A stretch of DNA of 64,000 nucleotides from Deltaproteobacteria bacterium (GTDB taxonomy: Bacteria; Desulfobacterota; Desulfarculia; Adiutricales; Adiutricaceae): the NCBI GenBank assembly GCA_031276865.1, contig JAISMF010000071.1:1-64000 (forward strand), in the 5' to 3' direction. The notes beneath the pieces were generated by a model. It was not told the origin of the DNA. It saw only the letters and a list, made by a program, of their open reading frames with translations, and made no database searches. Numbering within the stretch: position 1 is the stretch's first letter; each line of letters opens with the position of its first letter. The translations under genes and the position numbers were made by a program. Shown piece after piece: positions 37,321-46,618 of this stretch.

Positions 37321-39063
37321 CTAATTGTTTTCATCATTTCCAAAAATAATCTTCACTTTACCGCGGCCGAAGATTCCCATGCCTATGGAGGTGACTCTGT
37401 CGCCCTTTTTACGGTACTGAACGCCGTATTTTTTATTCTTGATGGCGTCAAGGGCTTTTTTCGCCAAATTGTTTAAAACCTCCGAGGCGTCGGGCCGCCC
37501 CGTGCCGGCGGCGTATTTTATCTCTATAATAGCGTAATCATGGTCTGATAATTGTAATGTCAAATCAGGATTTCCATAAATCCCCGGTTCATCGGCTTTA
37601 ACTTTTTTACCTATAAGCGTTCTTAAGTATAAAAATATTATATCGCTATAGAAAAATTCCGTAAGCTTTTCCTTTAGCCTAAGATCCGTTTCATTACCGT
37701 ATCTGGCGTGTTGTTCGGCCGATAGTTGAGAATAATGAGACTCAAAAAGTTGCGAGAGACTTTCCGAATCATGGTCGCTTATTGAATTTTGTAGAATTAG
37801 AATTTCTTTGTTTATGTCGTTAATCGTCTCGTTGGATACGGCTTTAGCCAGCAGTCTCACGTAATCGCCGTATATTTCATGGTTCGGCACCTTAAAAGAA
37901 TAAGGAACTTCATGTTTGCCTCCTAATATTTTTTCAACGGTAAGATAGCCCGTCTGAAAAAGAAGGGGTATTGGTTTTAATTCATCCACTTTAACCGTCG
38001 TTAAGTCTCTTTTGGGGACGCGCGCGAGCATGTCTTTTGTGAAAGACAAGGGGGAAGATTTAAATATGTTTTTTAAAAAGCTTTCAGCGTCGCCTGAGTA
38101 ATTCCAAAAAGTATCGAAACTGCGTGTTTTAAAGAAATAAAGTAACGATACAGGGTTTAAAACTTTGGTGACGCCGTCCCATGTGTAACCGTCATACCAT
38201 CTTAATATTTCATCGCGCAGATCCGCTTCCGTATTAAGAGCGGAAACCGTTGGATCGCCTGATAACGGGACGCCGCCGAAGTCCACGCTCTTATTTTTTT
38301 CAAGAAGTCTTGATTGTTTGTACTGAACCGAATTGACGACTGTTTCAAGTACTTTCGGATATAAATGTCCGAAATATAAATCCATTTCATGATGAGTGAA
38401 TCCGCATATAGCCGCATAATCTTTGTTAAGCGTCAAGTCGACAAGGTGATTGAATCCGGTCGATATTCCCATCATGGCGTAACGCGTGACGCCGGTGACG
38501 AACGCTAAACGAATTATATTGTTGGATGATTTAAATCTTGAGTAGAAAGTGCGTAGTACTTCAGCGTTTTTTTTCGCTAAAGTCAAATTTTCGGCGTGCG
38601 AACTCACGGGATCGTCGTATTCATCTATTAGAATAACCACTTTCTCTTCATATTTATTATAAACATATTTAATTAAATCGGAAAGCGTAATGTCGTATGA
38701 TGTGGATTGCAATTTTACTTTTTTATCTTCGGCCATTGAGCGTAACATGCCTAAAATGGATGTTTTCAATTCTTTAGGGCTGCCGCTGGCCAGATTCATA
38801 TCAAATTTTAGAACGGGATGTTTCTTAAAGTCGTAACCCATCTTCCCTATTTTCAAGTCTTTAAAATTGTTTTCGTCCCCTTGAAAAATCTCATCGATTG
38901 TGTCCAAAAAGAGCGATTTGCCGAAACGTCTTGGGCGCGAGAGAAAGAAATTTTTATCGTCACCGGTGAGGATTTTATAGAGAAAATCAGTTTTGTCCAC
39001 ATAGACGTATCCATCCTCGATAATGTCTTTAAAAGATGATGTATCTCTGGGAAAACGCGTCAT
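37321..39063 (-). CDS. DUF1703 AAA ATPase with PD-(D/E)XK nuclease-like domain
   Basis: An intact 580-residue protein. The N-terminus has YVYVDKTDFLYKIL and the P-loop RPRRFGKSL (43-51). Walker B is VVILIDEYDDP (near 142-152). FVTGVTRYAM follows as a sensor-like segment. The C-terminal nuclease-like core shows NPDLTLQ and then AIIEIKYA, the spaced Asp and Glu-x-Lys of PD-(D/E)XK folds. Function of this family is unknown; defence, toxin or mobile roles have been proposed by analogy only. AT-rich composition contrasts with its neighbours and suggests transfer. A broken relative is at 8180-8563. Confidence 0.88.
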   Translation of the reverse strand: MTRFPRDTSSFKDIIEDGYVYVDKTDFLYKILTGDDKNFFLSRPRRFGKSLFLDTIDEIFQGDENNFKDLKIGKMGYDFKKHPVLKFDMNLASGSPKELKTSILGMLRSMAEDKKVKLQSTSYDITLSDLIKYVYNKYEEKVVILIDEYDDPVSSHAENLTLAKKNAEVLRTFYSRFKSSNNIIRLAFVTGVTRYAMMGISTGFNHLVDLTLNKDYAAICGFTHHEMDLYFGHLYPKVLETVVNSVQYKQSRLLEKNKSVDFGGVPLSGDPTVSALNTEADLRDEILRWYDGYTWDGVTKVLNPVSLLYFFKTRSFDTFWNYSGDAESFLKNIFKSSPLSFTKDMLARVPKRDLTTVKVDELKPIPLLFQTGYLTVEKILGGKHEVPYSFKVPNHEIYGDYVRLLAKAVSNETINDINKEILILQNSISDHDSESLSQLFESHYSQLSAEQHARYGNETDLRLKEKLTEFFYSDIIFLYLRTLIGKKVKADEPGIYGNPDLTLQLSDHDYAIIEIKYAAGTGRPDASEVLNNLAKKALDAIKNKKYGVQYRKKGDRVTSIGMGIFGRGKVKIIFGNDENN

Positions 39064-40008
39064 ATCGTTTGTAAAATGTCACCTCGGCTATTTAAAAAGA
39101 GGCTGTCGCGGCTGAAAAGAAGAAGAATAATGAAGCGTAATATACCATCCGCATGCCGCCTATAAAACGTTATCCTAATTTGTCTGTAAAGTTAACTTTT
39201 TTTCACAATCGTCTGGTTTTTACCGCTAAGGATGGAAAGATGTCAAAACGGATTTCACCGTCTGAAAGTTTAGCGAGAGGTTTTGTCAACGGGTTCGGCT
39301 GAATCGGAGAGATTTGTAACGGGGAAAAAGAAAAAATAAGATTGATGCGATTGCAAAAAGTCCCTGGTGTTTTAAAAATTAGAAACAATATACGTTATTG
39401 ACTATTGACTATAGACTATAGACTATTATAATTTATCCTATATTTAGTATACGGTCGCAAATAATTTTAAACCCCTGACTTTTTGCAGACGCATCATGAT
39501 TCAGCGTCGATTTACGAGGCGCGCCTGTCGAATGGAGCGGTGTTTGCCGTCGGCGTGAATTCAGCGAACGATTTTTTCGGTAACCGCGTTGAGGCTGTAT
39601 CTTTGACTGTGAAAAGATCCTTAAAATAAACTCGACTTCCACGTAATAACATACATTTATGAATGGATTTTGTCAAAAGGTCAAACGGTAGGGGGATTTT
39701 AGATTAAGGCTCGGCCTCGCCGCTACATCGTCCGGATAGCGCCTAGGAGTCTAAGCGCCGGGTAAGCGGTCCCGGCGGAGGGTTGAAAGGTCCGCTCCGT
39801 CCAAAGGCCTTGTCCGGCGGGAAATTAGGCCGGCCTCTGGGAAAAGGCGGCCGCCGGCCGCTTAAAAAGCGAAAAAAAACGTCCTTGGGGGAGCCGGAAA
39901 AGGCGGAGCTTGTGATAAAATGACTCATCGAAATCCGGTTCGGCGTCTCCAAACTTATTTTATGATCTTTAATATTGTTTTTCTATTTTAATTTCAAAGG
40001 ATCGTCTT
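39064..40008. other. Intergenic region
   Basis: About 945 bp without a supportable gene. It includes short direct repeats of TGACTAT/AGACTAT near 39397-39427, where TAGTCTATAGACTA forms a small palindrome, and a GC-rich block at 39720-39900. AAAGGA ahead of 40009 is the holA ribosome-binding site. Confidence 0.45.
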
Positions 40009-41043
40009 TTGCTGGCCGCCGAGTTTGAAAAAGAGATAAAAAGCCCGGGCAGGAAACATTTCTACCTTGTCAAGGGCATGGAGCCCATCGCGGTCGAAGC
40101 CTGCCTTCGGGCCTGCCGGGAGGCCGTGGAGCCGGAAGAGAGGGATTTCAACTTCCAGAGCTTCCAGTTGAAGGAGGTCGACGTCCAGACGGTGATCGAC
40201 TGCGCCTGCTCCTCCTCCTTTTTCCAGAGTTCCAAGATCATCCTGGCCCGGACTTTGGAAAGCGAGAAGTACACGGCGGAGGAGACGGCGCCATTCCTCT
40301 CCTGGATAAAAAATCCGGCTTCCGGCTCCACCATCGTCCTCCTCTATCAGGCGATCCCGGAAAACGTCAAGCTCTTCAAGATCGCCAGGGACTCCGGCAT
40401 GGTCGTGGACTGCCGGGCGCCGGACAAATACGGCGTGCCCGCCTGGATACGGGGCGTTTTCAAGGACAAGGGGCTCAATCTAACCGAGGAGGCCTCCAGG
40501 GTCCTGGTGGAGCGGGTCGGGGAAAACCTGCCGACGCTCGTCTCCGAGGCGGATAAATTGGCCCTCCACCCCGGACCCGGGCGGGCGATCACCCCCAAGG
40601 TGATCCGCGATTTCGTCTCCCTCAACAGCACCGGAATCTACTACGAGCTTTCCGAACCCGTCGTCACCGGCGACGCGGGAAAGGCCTTGGGGATCCTTTT
40701 GGATCTTCTGGACACCTACTCCCCCTTCAACCTCTTGGGGGTGCTGGACTCCCACTTCCTCAGGCTCATGGAGGTCAAGATCAACTTGGAGGCGGCGAAA
40801 AGCGGGGCCGGCGCCGTTCCGGCCAGGATCCTCTCCGAAAGAATGGGGGTGAGGGAGACTTACGTGACCGCCCTCCAGCGGCAGTCCGTTCCGTGGACCC
40901 TGGAGAATCTCGAGAAGGCCCTGTCCCTTTTGGAGGACGCCCATCTTCGGTTCGTCACGAGTCCGCTGCCAAACGAGATAATCCTTCAAGAACTTACCGT
41001 CAGGCTGCTTTCCCTGGCTGGGAGGGGTGGACGTGCCTTCTAA
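40009..41043 (+). CDS. holA: DNA polymerase III delta subunit
   Basis: A 344-residue clamp-loader subunit that opens the beta clamp. It aligns with HolA over its length: KHFYLVKGMEPIAVEACL near the start, a degenerate N-terminal AAA-like fold without P-loop, GENLPTLVSEADKLAL in the middle, and FNLLGVLDSHFLRLMEVK in the C-terminal collar. The start is TTG 40009 with AAAGGA upstream. The 3' end overlaps the CapA-like gene by about 11 nt. Confidence 0.9.
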   Translation: MLAAEFEKEIKSPGRKHFYLVKGMEPIAVEACLRACREAVEPEERDFNFQSFQLKEVDVQTVIDCACSSSFFQSSKIILARTLESEKYTAEETAPFLSWIKNPASGSTIVLLYQAIPENVKLFKIARDSGMVVDCRAPDKYGVPAWIRGVFKDKGLNLTEEASRVLVERVGENLPTLVSEADKLALHPGPGRAITPKVIRDFVSLNSTGIYYELSEPVVTGDAGKALGILLDLLDTYSPFNLLGVLDSHFLRLMEVKINLEAAKSGAGAVPARILSERMGVRETYVTALQRQSVPWTLENLEKALSLLEDAHLRFVTSPLPNEIILQELTVRLLSLAGRGGRAF

Positions 41044-42103
41044 ACATCCGAAATTGGGATTTTTCAGCCTTCTTCCGGCCTTGTGCCTCCTGGCCCTTCT
41101 TTGCGCCGTTCCGGCCGGCGGCCGGGAGCTGCGGGGGGCGGGGCCCGCCGAAGGCGGGGCCGCGGTCCTCCCAAACGGGGAGGCGGAGCGGGGGGCGGGC
41201 TACACCCTAGCCGCCGTGGGGGACATCATGCTGGGCACGGAAAACCTCCTTCCTCCGGACGGAGCCCGGGGGTTTTTCCAAGACGCGGCCCCCTATCTCC
41301 AGGGGCGGGACGTGGTATTCGGAAATCTGGAAGGCCCCCTGACGGATAGGGGGAGGCCCACGAAGGACACCTCCACCGGTCGCTCCTTTTGCTTCCGCAC
41401 CCCGCCCTCCTACGGGAGGATCCTCAAAGACGCCGGCTTCAACGTCCTCTCCCTGGCCAACAACCACGCCTACGATTACGGAGAGGAGGGCCGGGAGCAG
41501 ACCGTGGAGGTGCTGGACTCCCTGGGGATAATCCACACCGGCGGCCCGGGCGAGATAGCCCGCCTCAAGGTGAGGGACCGGAGCTTCGCCTTCATCGGCC
41601 TCGCTCCCAACCGGGGCTGCCAGAACATAAACGACGTCGAAGGGGCGGCGGCCCTGGTGGACAGGGCGCTGGAGGAGGACCCCCGGACTTTGGTGATCGT
41701 CTCCATGCACGGGGGGGCGGAGGGGGCGGCCCACATGAAGCTTCCCGACGGTCCGGAAAGCTATCTGGGGGAGAACAGGGGGGATTTGAGGCGCCTGGCC
41801 CGCGCCGTGATCGACCACGGCGCCGCCATGGTCGTGGGGCACGGCCCCCACGTGCCCCGGGGGGCGGAACTCTACCGGGGGCGCCTCATCGCCTACTCGC
41901 TGGGTAACTTCGCCACCGCCAGCGGCATAAACGTGCGCGGAAAAGCGGGGCTGGCCCCGCTTTTACTGGCGGAAATAGGCGAGGACGGAAACACCCTGGA
42001 CTACCGTTTCGTCAGTTTCAGGCAGGAGATGAACAAAGGGCCCAAAGCCGACCCAACGGACGAGGCCGCGAGGGTCGTAGCCGAGCTTTCCCGGGACCTT
42101 TAG
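41033..42103 (+). CDS. CapA-like exported metallophosphatase
   Basis: A 356-residue protein with a signal peptide (FSLLPALCLLALLCAVPAGG). The CapA/PGA-synthesis fold shows TLAAVGDIMLG, DVVFGNLEGPLTD, LSLANNHAYDYG, IVSMHGGAEG and MVVGHGPHVPRG, the Asp, Asn and His metal ligands of calcineurin-like phosphatases. CapA proteins take part in poly-gamma-glutamate capsule export, but many relatives are of unknown role. GTG 41033 has GGAGG (41021-41025) at ideal spacing; the GTG at 41027 is too close. No other capsule genes are nearby. Confidence 0.85.
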   Translation: MPSKHPKLGFFSLLPALCLLALLCAVPAGGRELRGAGPAEGGAAVLPNGEAERGAGYTLAAVGDIMLGTENLLPPDGARGFFQDAAPYLQGRDVVFGNLEGPLTDRGRPTKDTSTGRSFCFRTPPSYGRILKDAGFNVLSLANNHAYDYGEEGREQTVEVLDSLGIIHTGGPGEIARLKVRDRSFAFIGLAPNRGCQNINDVEGAAALVDRALEEDPRTLVIVSMHGGAEGAAHMKLPDGPESYLGENRGDLRRLARAVIDHGAAMVVGHGPHVPRGAELYRGRLIAYSLGNFATASGINVRGKAGLAPLLLAEIGEDGNTLDYRFVSFRQEMNKGPKADPTDEAARVVAELSRDL

Positions 42104-42122
42104 CGGCCGGAGGGGCGGGGAA

Positions 42123-42998
42123 TCAGAAGATCGCTCCGCCGGAACTCCCGCTCGTCCCCGTGGCTCCCTGGCCGGTCCGCCCCCCGTCCGGGCCGGGCGG
42201 ATTTTCTCCCCAGAGGTCGGCCGCCCCCATTTTCAAAAGAAGCTTTCGGGGGATGACGAGTTCGTAGGGTCCCTGCGCGTAGGACCAAATCTGGTAGGCT
42301 TCGAAGTTCAGCGTGGCTCCCCGGGAGGTGAGGACCATGTGCCCCAGATTGTCCAGCGGCCCCCCCGTGTTCAGGAAGTCGCCGGAGGGCGCCGGGCCTT
42401 CGCCGCAGGGTTTATCGAAAACGTTATCCGCCGGCTCGTGCCGCGGGGTCTTGAAGCAGAGATCGCTGTAGGCGTAGAGGAAGAGCCGAGCCAGGCTGTA
42501 AGGCGTCCGGGGGAAGAGATCCTTCACCTGGATCTCGCTTCCCGAGCGCAGATCGAAATTGTAGCTTTTGAAATACTGGTTGCCGTGGGGGCCGCTCGTG
42601 TATTCGTCGAAGGCGTATAAAACCCCCAGGGTGTAGGGTCCCGCCTTGTAGGACGCGAATTCGGCCGCGCTGTAAGGTTCGGCCGCGGATTCGCATATGT
42701 AATCTTCGGTTATAACCCAATCGTATTCCGACTCGGCGTCGTGCAGCACGCCTTCGGCGAGTTTTTCGAAAAACCCGTCGACCTCCGGATTTCCCGTGTT
42801 TACGGGATACTTCATCGCCACCGACATGGCTTTGGTCTCCGGACAGACTCGATGCTTGATCGTTTTCCTTTTCGCCCGGCCCGTGAACAACTCCGAAGGG
42901 TCCGCCGCTTCGGCGGGCTTGGATTGGGAAAAGGCGCTCTGAGAGAGGAAAAGGGATAAAAAAAGCAAAAAGAGGGCTTTCAAAAAGGTCTTCCGCAT
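42123..42998 (-). CDS. Exported DUF3298-like protein, paralog 1
   Basis: A 291-residue protein with a signal peptide (FLKALFLLFLSLFLSQSAFS). The body follows the DUF3298/RsiV-like pattern: YPVNTGNPEVDGFFEKLAEG, a YFKSYNFDLRSGSEIQVKDLF segment, and a C-terminal YELVIPRKLLLKMGAADLW. The tail is Gly/Ser/Thr-rich. It has a standard cleavable signal rather than a lipobox. It is the most diverged of three tandem paralogs on this strand. The role is unknown; the domain occurs in lysozyme-binding anti-sigma factor RsiV and many envelope proteins. Confidence 0.75.
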   Translation of the reverse strand: MRKTFLKALFLLFLSLFLSQSAFSQSKPAEAADPSELFTGRAKRKTIKHRVCPETKAMSVAMKYPVNTGNPEVDGFFEKLAEGVLHDAESEYDWVITEDYICESAAEPYSAAEFASYKAGPYTLGVLYAFDEYTSGPHGNQYFKSYNFDLRSGSEIQVKDLFPRTPYSLARLFLYAYSDLCFKTPRHEPADNVFDKPCGEGPAPSGDFLNTGGPLDNLGHMVLTSRGATLNFEAYQIWSYAQGPYELVIPRKLLLKMGAADLWGENPPGPDGGRTGQGATGTSGSSGGAIF

Positions 42999-43038
42999 GC
43001 GTGTTCCTTTTTTGTTGTCAAAGTCCCCCTGAAAAGCC

Positions 43039-43071
43039 GGGGGCCCGGGCGTGAAAAACGCCCGGGCCCCC
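43039..43071. other. 14-bp GC hairpin downstream of paralog 2
   Basis: GGGGGCCCGGGCGT (43039-43052) pairs perfectly with ACGCCCGGGCCCCC (43058-43071), loop GAAAA. It lies 25 nt past the paralog 2 stop. A weaker relative (CCCGGG arms near 44378 and 44394) follows paralog 3. No long T-run follows. Confidence 0.65.
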
Positions 43072-43095
43072 GAAGGGCTTTAGAGGGTTTTCCGG

Positions 43096-43917
43096 TTATT
43101 CGCCGCCAGTCGACCGCGCGGGCGCGTTCCAGAAGTCGCGGGCCCCCATGGCCAGGAGCGCCTCTTTGGGTATCTTCAAATGGTACGGACCTCTGAAGCC
43201 GGCCCAAATCTCGTAGGATACGAAGTTCGCCGTGGCGCCCGTCTCGGTCAGGATCAGGTGCCCCAGTTTGTCGAGGGAGCCGGTTAGGTTCAAGATCGTT
43301 TTCGGGGCTTTCTTGTCTTCCCCGCATTTTCCATCCAGAACGTAGTTGGCCGGATCATGATCGGGAGTTTTGGAGCAGAGATCCAGGTAGAGGAAGTCGT
43401 AATACCTGGAGATTCCTTCTTTGCCGTTGGGGAAGAGCTCGGCTATGGTGATTTCCTTTCCCGTCGCTAGATCAAAGTTGTAGGCCTTGAAATCCTCAGA
43501 ACCGTGGGCTCCGCCGAGGAACGCGGTGGAGGTGATCAAAACGCCCAGCACCCCGGGATTGGGCTTCGAGGCTTCGAATTCGTTGTTCGCGAAGAGGTGT
43601 TCGGGGAAATTGCAGGAAAAATCCTTGGCCAGGACGTCGTCCTGGTTCGTTTCGATCAGGTTTTTAATGTAGTCTTGGGCGTTTTTTTCAAAAAACGCGT
43701 CCACTTCCGAGTTTCCGGTCTTCCGGGGATAATTGACTTTAATGTCTAAAGCCATTTTATCCGGACAGATTTTGTGTTTGACGGATTCGGTCTTGGTCGC
43801 CGTCGCGACGCCCGTAAGCGCCCTGGCGTCTCCGGTTACATGGGCGTTTTTGGGGCAGCCGGATAAAACAAGACAGACGAATACGGCCATTAGGGCGGCG
43901 GTCGCGTGTTTCAGCAT
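43096..43917 (-). CDS. DUF3298-like lipoprotein, paralog 2
   Basis: A 273-residue lipoprotein. ATG 43917 is chosen because the signal peptide MLKHATAALMAVFVCLVL and lipobox LSGC start there and GGGAGAA precedes it; the frame is open to 43968. The mature domain (YPRKTGNSEVDAFFEKNAQD, EDFKAYNFDLATGKEITIAEL, GPYHLKIPKEALLAMGARDFW) closely matches paralog 3. Anchoring in a membrane is expected. Function is unknown. Confidence 0.78.
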   Translation of the reverse strand: MLKHATAALMAVFVCLVLSGCPKNAHVTGDARALTGVATATKTESVKHKICPDKMALDIKVNYPRKTGNSEVDAFFEKNAQDYIKNLIETNQDDVLAKDFSCNFPEHLFANNEFEASKPNPGVLGVLITSTAFLGGAHGSEDFKAYNFDLATGKEITIAELFPNGKEGISRYYDFLYLDLCSKTPDHDPANYVLDGKCGEDKKAPKTILNLTGSLDKLGHLILTETGATANFVSYEIWAGFRGPYHLKIPKEALLAMGARDFWNAPARSTGGE

Positions 43918-44429
43918 AATTTCTCCCGTGATTGTCGGAAACAGGTTGGCGCGCTCTCCCCGTTTCATGTCGCTCTCTGTGGAATAAGTTCGGGCGCGGA
44001 ATTAAGGCGCAAGTTTTCGTCCCGCGCGAAGATGAAAAAATCGACCGGCGTCTTCTTCATCGCTTACGGCGGCGCGTCGCCGCGGTCGGAGTATAATGAA
44101 ATGGTTGGGTTTAAGAAATAATCATGAGCATATATGCGTTGTGAGAGGTAATTTAGCTTATTTCAGATATAATTATATTCAAATAATAGCCGATATCGCG
44201 GTCCGAACGGGAGAAGGCGGCGTCTCCCGAAATAACGCCCGCCGGGCGCGTTTCCGGAAGCGGGTGAAAGAGCGCCCGAAGGGATGAGGGCCTCTGGGTG
44301 GCCTGGCGAGCTGAAGGCCTCCGCGAAGGTTTTCCGCGGGCGGATGTTTTTTTTCAACGCGCCCCTTAAAGGCGGGGCCCGGGCGGGAAAACACCCGGGT
44401 TCTCCTCCCTGACCGAGGGGCGTTTTGGG
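43918..44429. other. Intergenic region between paralogs 2 and 3
   Basis: No gene. The first 140 bp (43918-44060) resemble the region upstream of paralog 3 (about 45252-45400), for example ATTAAGGCGC followed by TTTTCGTCCC, so the duplication included upstream DNA. The 3' part carries the weaker GC hairpin after paralog 3. Confidence 0.55.
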
Positions 44430-45251
44430 TTATTCGCCCGCTATCGACTGCGTGGGCAGGCTCCAGAAATCGTTGGCCCCCATCGCCAGGAGATCCTCTT
44501 TGGGTATCTTTAAGGTGTAGGGGCCGAGGTAGCCGACCCTGATCTGGTAGGGAGCGAAATTCGCCGTGGCGCCCGTTTCAGTCAGGACCAGATGGCCCAG
44601 TTTGTCGAGGGAGCCGGTTAGATTTAAGAACGCTTTCGGGGCTTTCTCGTCTTTTCCGCACCGTCCCCCCAGGAAACCTTCGATTTCCTCTTCCTTCGGC
44701 GCTTTGACGCAGAGATTCAGGTAGAGGTGGTCGTAATACTTGGAAATTCCTTCTTTGCCGTTGGGGAAGAGATCGGCTATGCCGATTTCCTTTCCCGTCC
44801 CCAAATCATAGTTGTAGGCGGTGTAAACCGTGTGTTCGTTGGCCCCGCCGCGGAAGTCGAAGGTGGCGATCAAAACCCCCAGCACCCAAGGATTGGGCTT
44901 CGAGGCTTCGAATTCGCCGTTCGCGTAAAGGTGTTCGGAGAAAGCGCAGGAATAATCCTTGGCCAGGGCTTCGTTACGGGTGTCTTCGCTCACCTCTTTA
45001 ATATAATTAAGGGCGTTTTTTTCGAAAAACGCGTCAACTTCCGCGTTTCCGGTATTTTGTGGATAAAGGATTTTAATGTCTAAAGCCATTTTATCCGGAC
45101 AGAGGCTGTGCTTGACGGAGTCGGTCTTGGTCTTGGAAGCGACGCCCGTCGGCGAGGCGTCGTCGTCGGTTCCGTGGGCGTTTTCAGGAAATCCGGATAA
45201 AACAATACAGACTAGTAAGGCGGTTACGGCGGCGGTCGCGTGTTTCAGCAT
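44430..45251 (-). CDS. DUF3298-like exported protein, paralog 3, lipobox cysteine lost
   Basis: A 273-residue protein very similar to paralog 2 throughout (YPQNTGNAEVDAFFEKNALN; LYPFNGKEGIS-like segment FPNGKEGISKYYDHLYLNLC; LKIPKEDLLAMGANDFW). The signal peptide reads VCIVLSGFPENAHG, so the lipobox cysteine of paralog 2 (LSGCPKNAH) is phenylalanine. It should not be lipid-modified and may be cleaved later (after NAHG) or stay anchored by the uncleaved helix. GGAGAATAT precedes the ATG. Confidence 0.78.
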   Translation of the reverse strand: MLKHATAAVTALLVCIVLSGFPENAHGTDDDASPTGVASKTKTDSVKHSLCPDKMALDIKILYPQNTGNAEVDAFFEKNALNYIKEVSEDTRNEALAKDYSCAFSEHLYANGEFEASKPNPWVLGVLIATFDFRGGANEHTVYTAYNYDLGTGKEIGIADLFPNGKEGISKYYDHLYLNLCVKAPKEEEIEGFLGGRCGKDEKAPKAFLNLTGSLDKLGHLVLTETGATANFAPYQIRVGYLGPYTLKIPKEDLLAMGANDFWSLPTQSIAGE

Positions 45252-45436
45252 ATATTCTCCGGTGATTGTCGGAAACGGGGAGGAGCGGGCTCTCCAGTCC
45301 GCGACGCTCCCAGTTGTTAAATCCGTGATCTAAATTAAGGCGCCGGTTTTTCGTCCCGGGCGAAAATGAAAAAGCTGACCGGCGTCCTATCCTTCGAGCC
45401 CGGTGGCGCAAGGTCATGGTCTAAATATAAAGAAAA
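45252..45436. other. Upstream region of paralog 3
   Basis: Sequence homologous to the upstream region of paralog 2, as part of the duplicated unit. No other gene. Confidence 0.5.
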
Positions 45437-45661
45437 TCTCACTAGCGTCCTAAATACGTGAATAACTTGTCAGGGCTTCAGTTTAAACCCTATATATCCG
45501 AGCTTTCAGACATCCAGTCCCAAAAATGCTTTGAAACACCCTTTTTTAAAAATCTACGGAAATTTATCTAACCAGCTACTATTCAGTGATAATGATAACA
45601 ATTTTTAACTATATTTTGCTATAGGATGGACACCAGAAATTTATTTAGGACGCTTGTGAGA
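45437..45661. mobile_element. MITE-like element, 225 bp with 19-bp terminal inverted repeats
   Basis: The left end TCTCACTAGCGTCCTAAAT (45437-45455) and the complement of the right end (45643-45661, TCTCACAAGCGTCCTAAAT) match at 18 of 19 positions. The interior is AT-rich and has no coding capacity. Only A-rich DNA flanks both ends, so no clear target duplication can be called. It may be a miniature element or the remnant of an insertion sequence. Confidence 0.6.
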
Positions 45662-46618
45662 AAATCTATATTTTAAATGTATTTATATATGTTATATAAA
45701 TATATTTAGGATATTTAGCAAGTTAATATATAAAAATATCACACAGCAATGGTTATCAAATAGGAAAAGGAAGCGCGCGGCGGCGCCGGAGTTCCGGAAA
45801 ACCGGAGCGGGATGAAAACAATCCTTGGCGCGGAGCGGAGGAGGCTTTTTTCGGAAAAAAACCATCCAGGTTCGTGGCGCGCCGCTTCTCGGGTTGAATA
45901 GAACCCTCGGGGGACTAGGTTTCGCTGGAATTGAGGGTTATTATAAATCATTGAGCATTAAATATATATAAAATATATATTTAGAGTAATATTTTGATTT
46001 TAGTAGTTTTTTTTAAATAATCAACATACTTTTATCCTTCATAGGACGCGCGGTCCCTCTTATCCCGGAGACGATGGCGCCTTTCATTATAGCACGGTTG
46101 ATGGTCGGGTCGGCTCTTTCCGGGAGCGGCTTCGGAGAGTTTTTTTCCTGGCCGAACCGGTCGCCTTCTCTAAGGACTCGTCACGCCTTCGCCCCCGTCT
46201 CCGGCCGCGGGGGTCGAGTCCCATGAACGTGAGGATTTTCAATCCAACGAGAAAATTCTCGGACAAGAAACGTTCACGGGGAGGATTGTTCCGTCGACAG
46301 AGAAACGGTGACGCTTCCAACTGAAAATTTAAGCCTCTGGGTTTTTTAAAAATTTTTTATACATAACCTTTGAAGAGCGGGAATTTCCTAAAAACGGGAA
46401 TGTCGAAAAAATCCGACTTTCCGACCGTCGGATACAAGGCGTGAAGTGGTACGGAAGCCGGCTTCCTTCGGCTAGGCGTCTTAGAAATAATACTAGTTGA
46501 CAAATATAAAAAAATAATATACGTTGTATAGCTACTCGATCTCTTTCTTGTTGTTTTTATCTCTATGACGCGCTGATAAACGGGTTTGGATCAAATTTAC
46601 CGATGGAGACGATAATTT
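45662..46618. other. Intergenic region before the HipA-like gene
   Basis: About 950 bp, very AT-rich at 45662-45760 and 45950-46030, GC-rich in between. No supportable gene. A weak promoter may lie at 46497 (TTGACA) with TACGTT at 46520, 17 nt apart. GGAG at 46605 is a plausible ribosome-binding site for 46619. Confidence 0.45.

Noticed and set aside
39397-39427. Short direct repeats of a GACTAT unit
   Set aside because: Only about four imperfect units in AT-rich DNA; could be chance.
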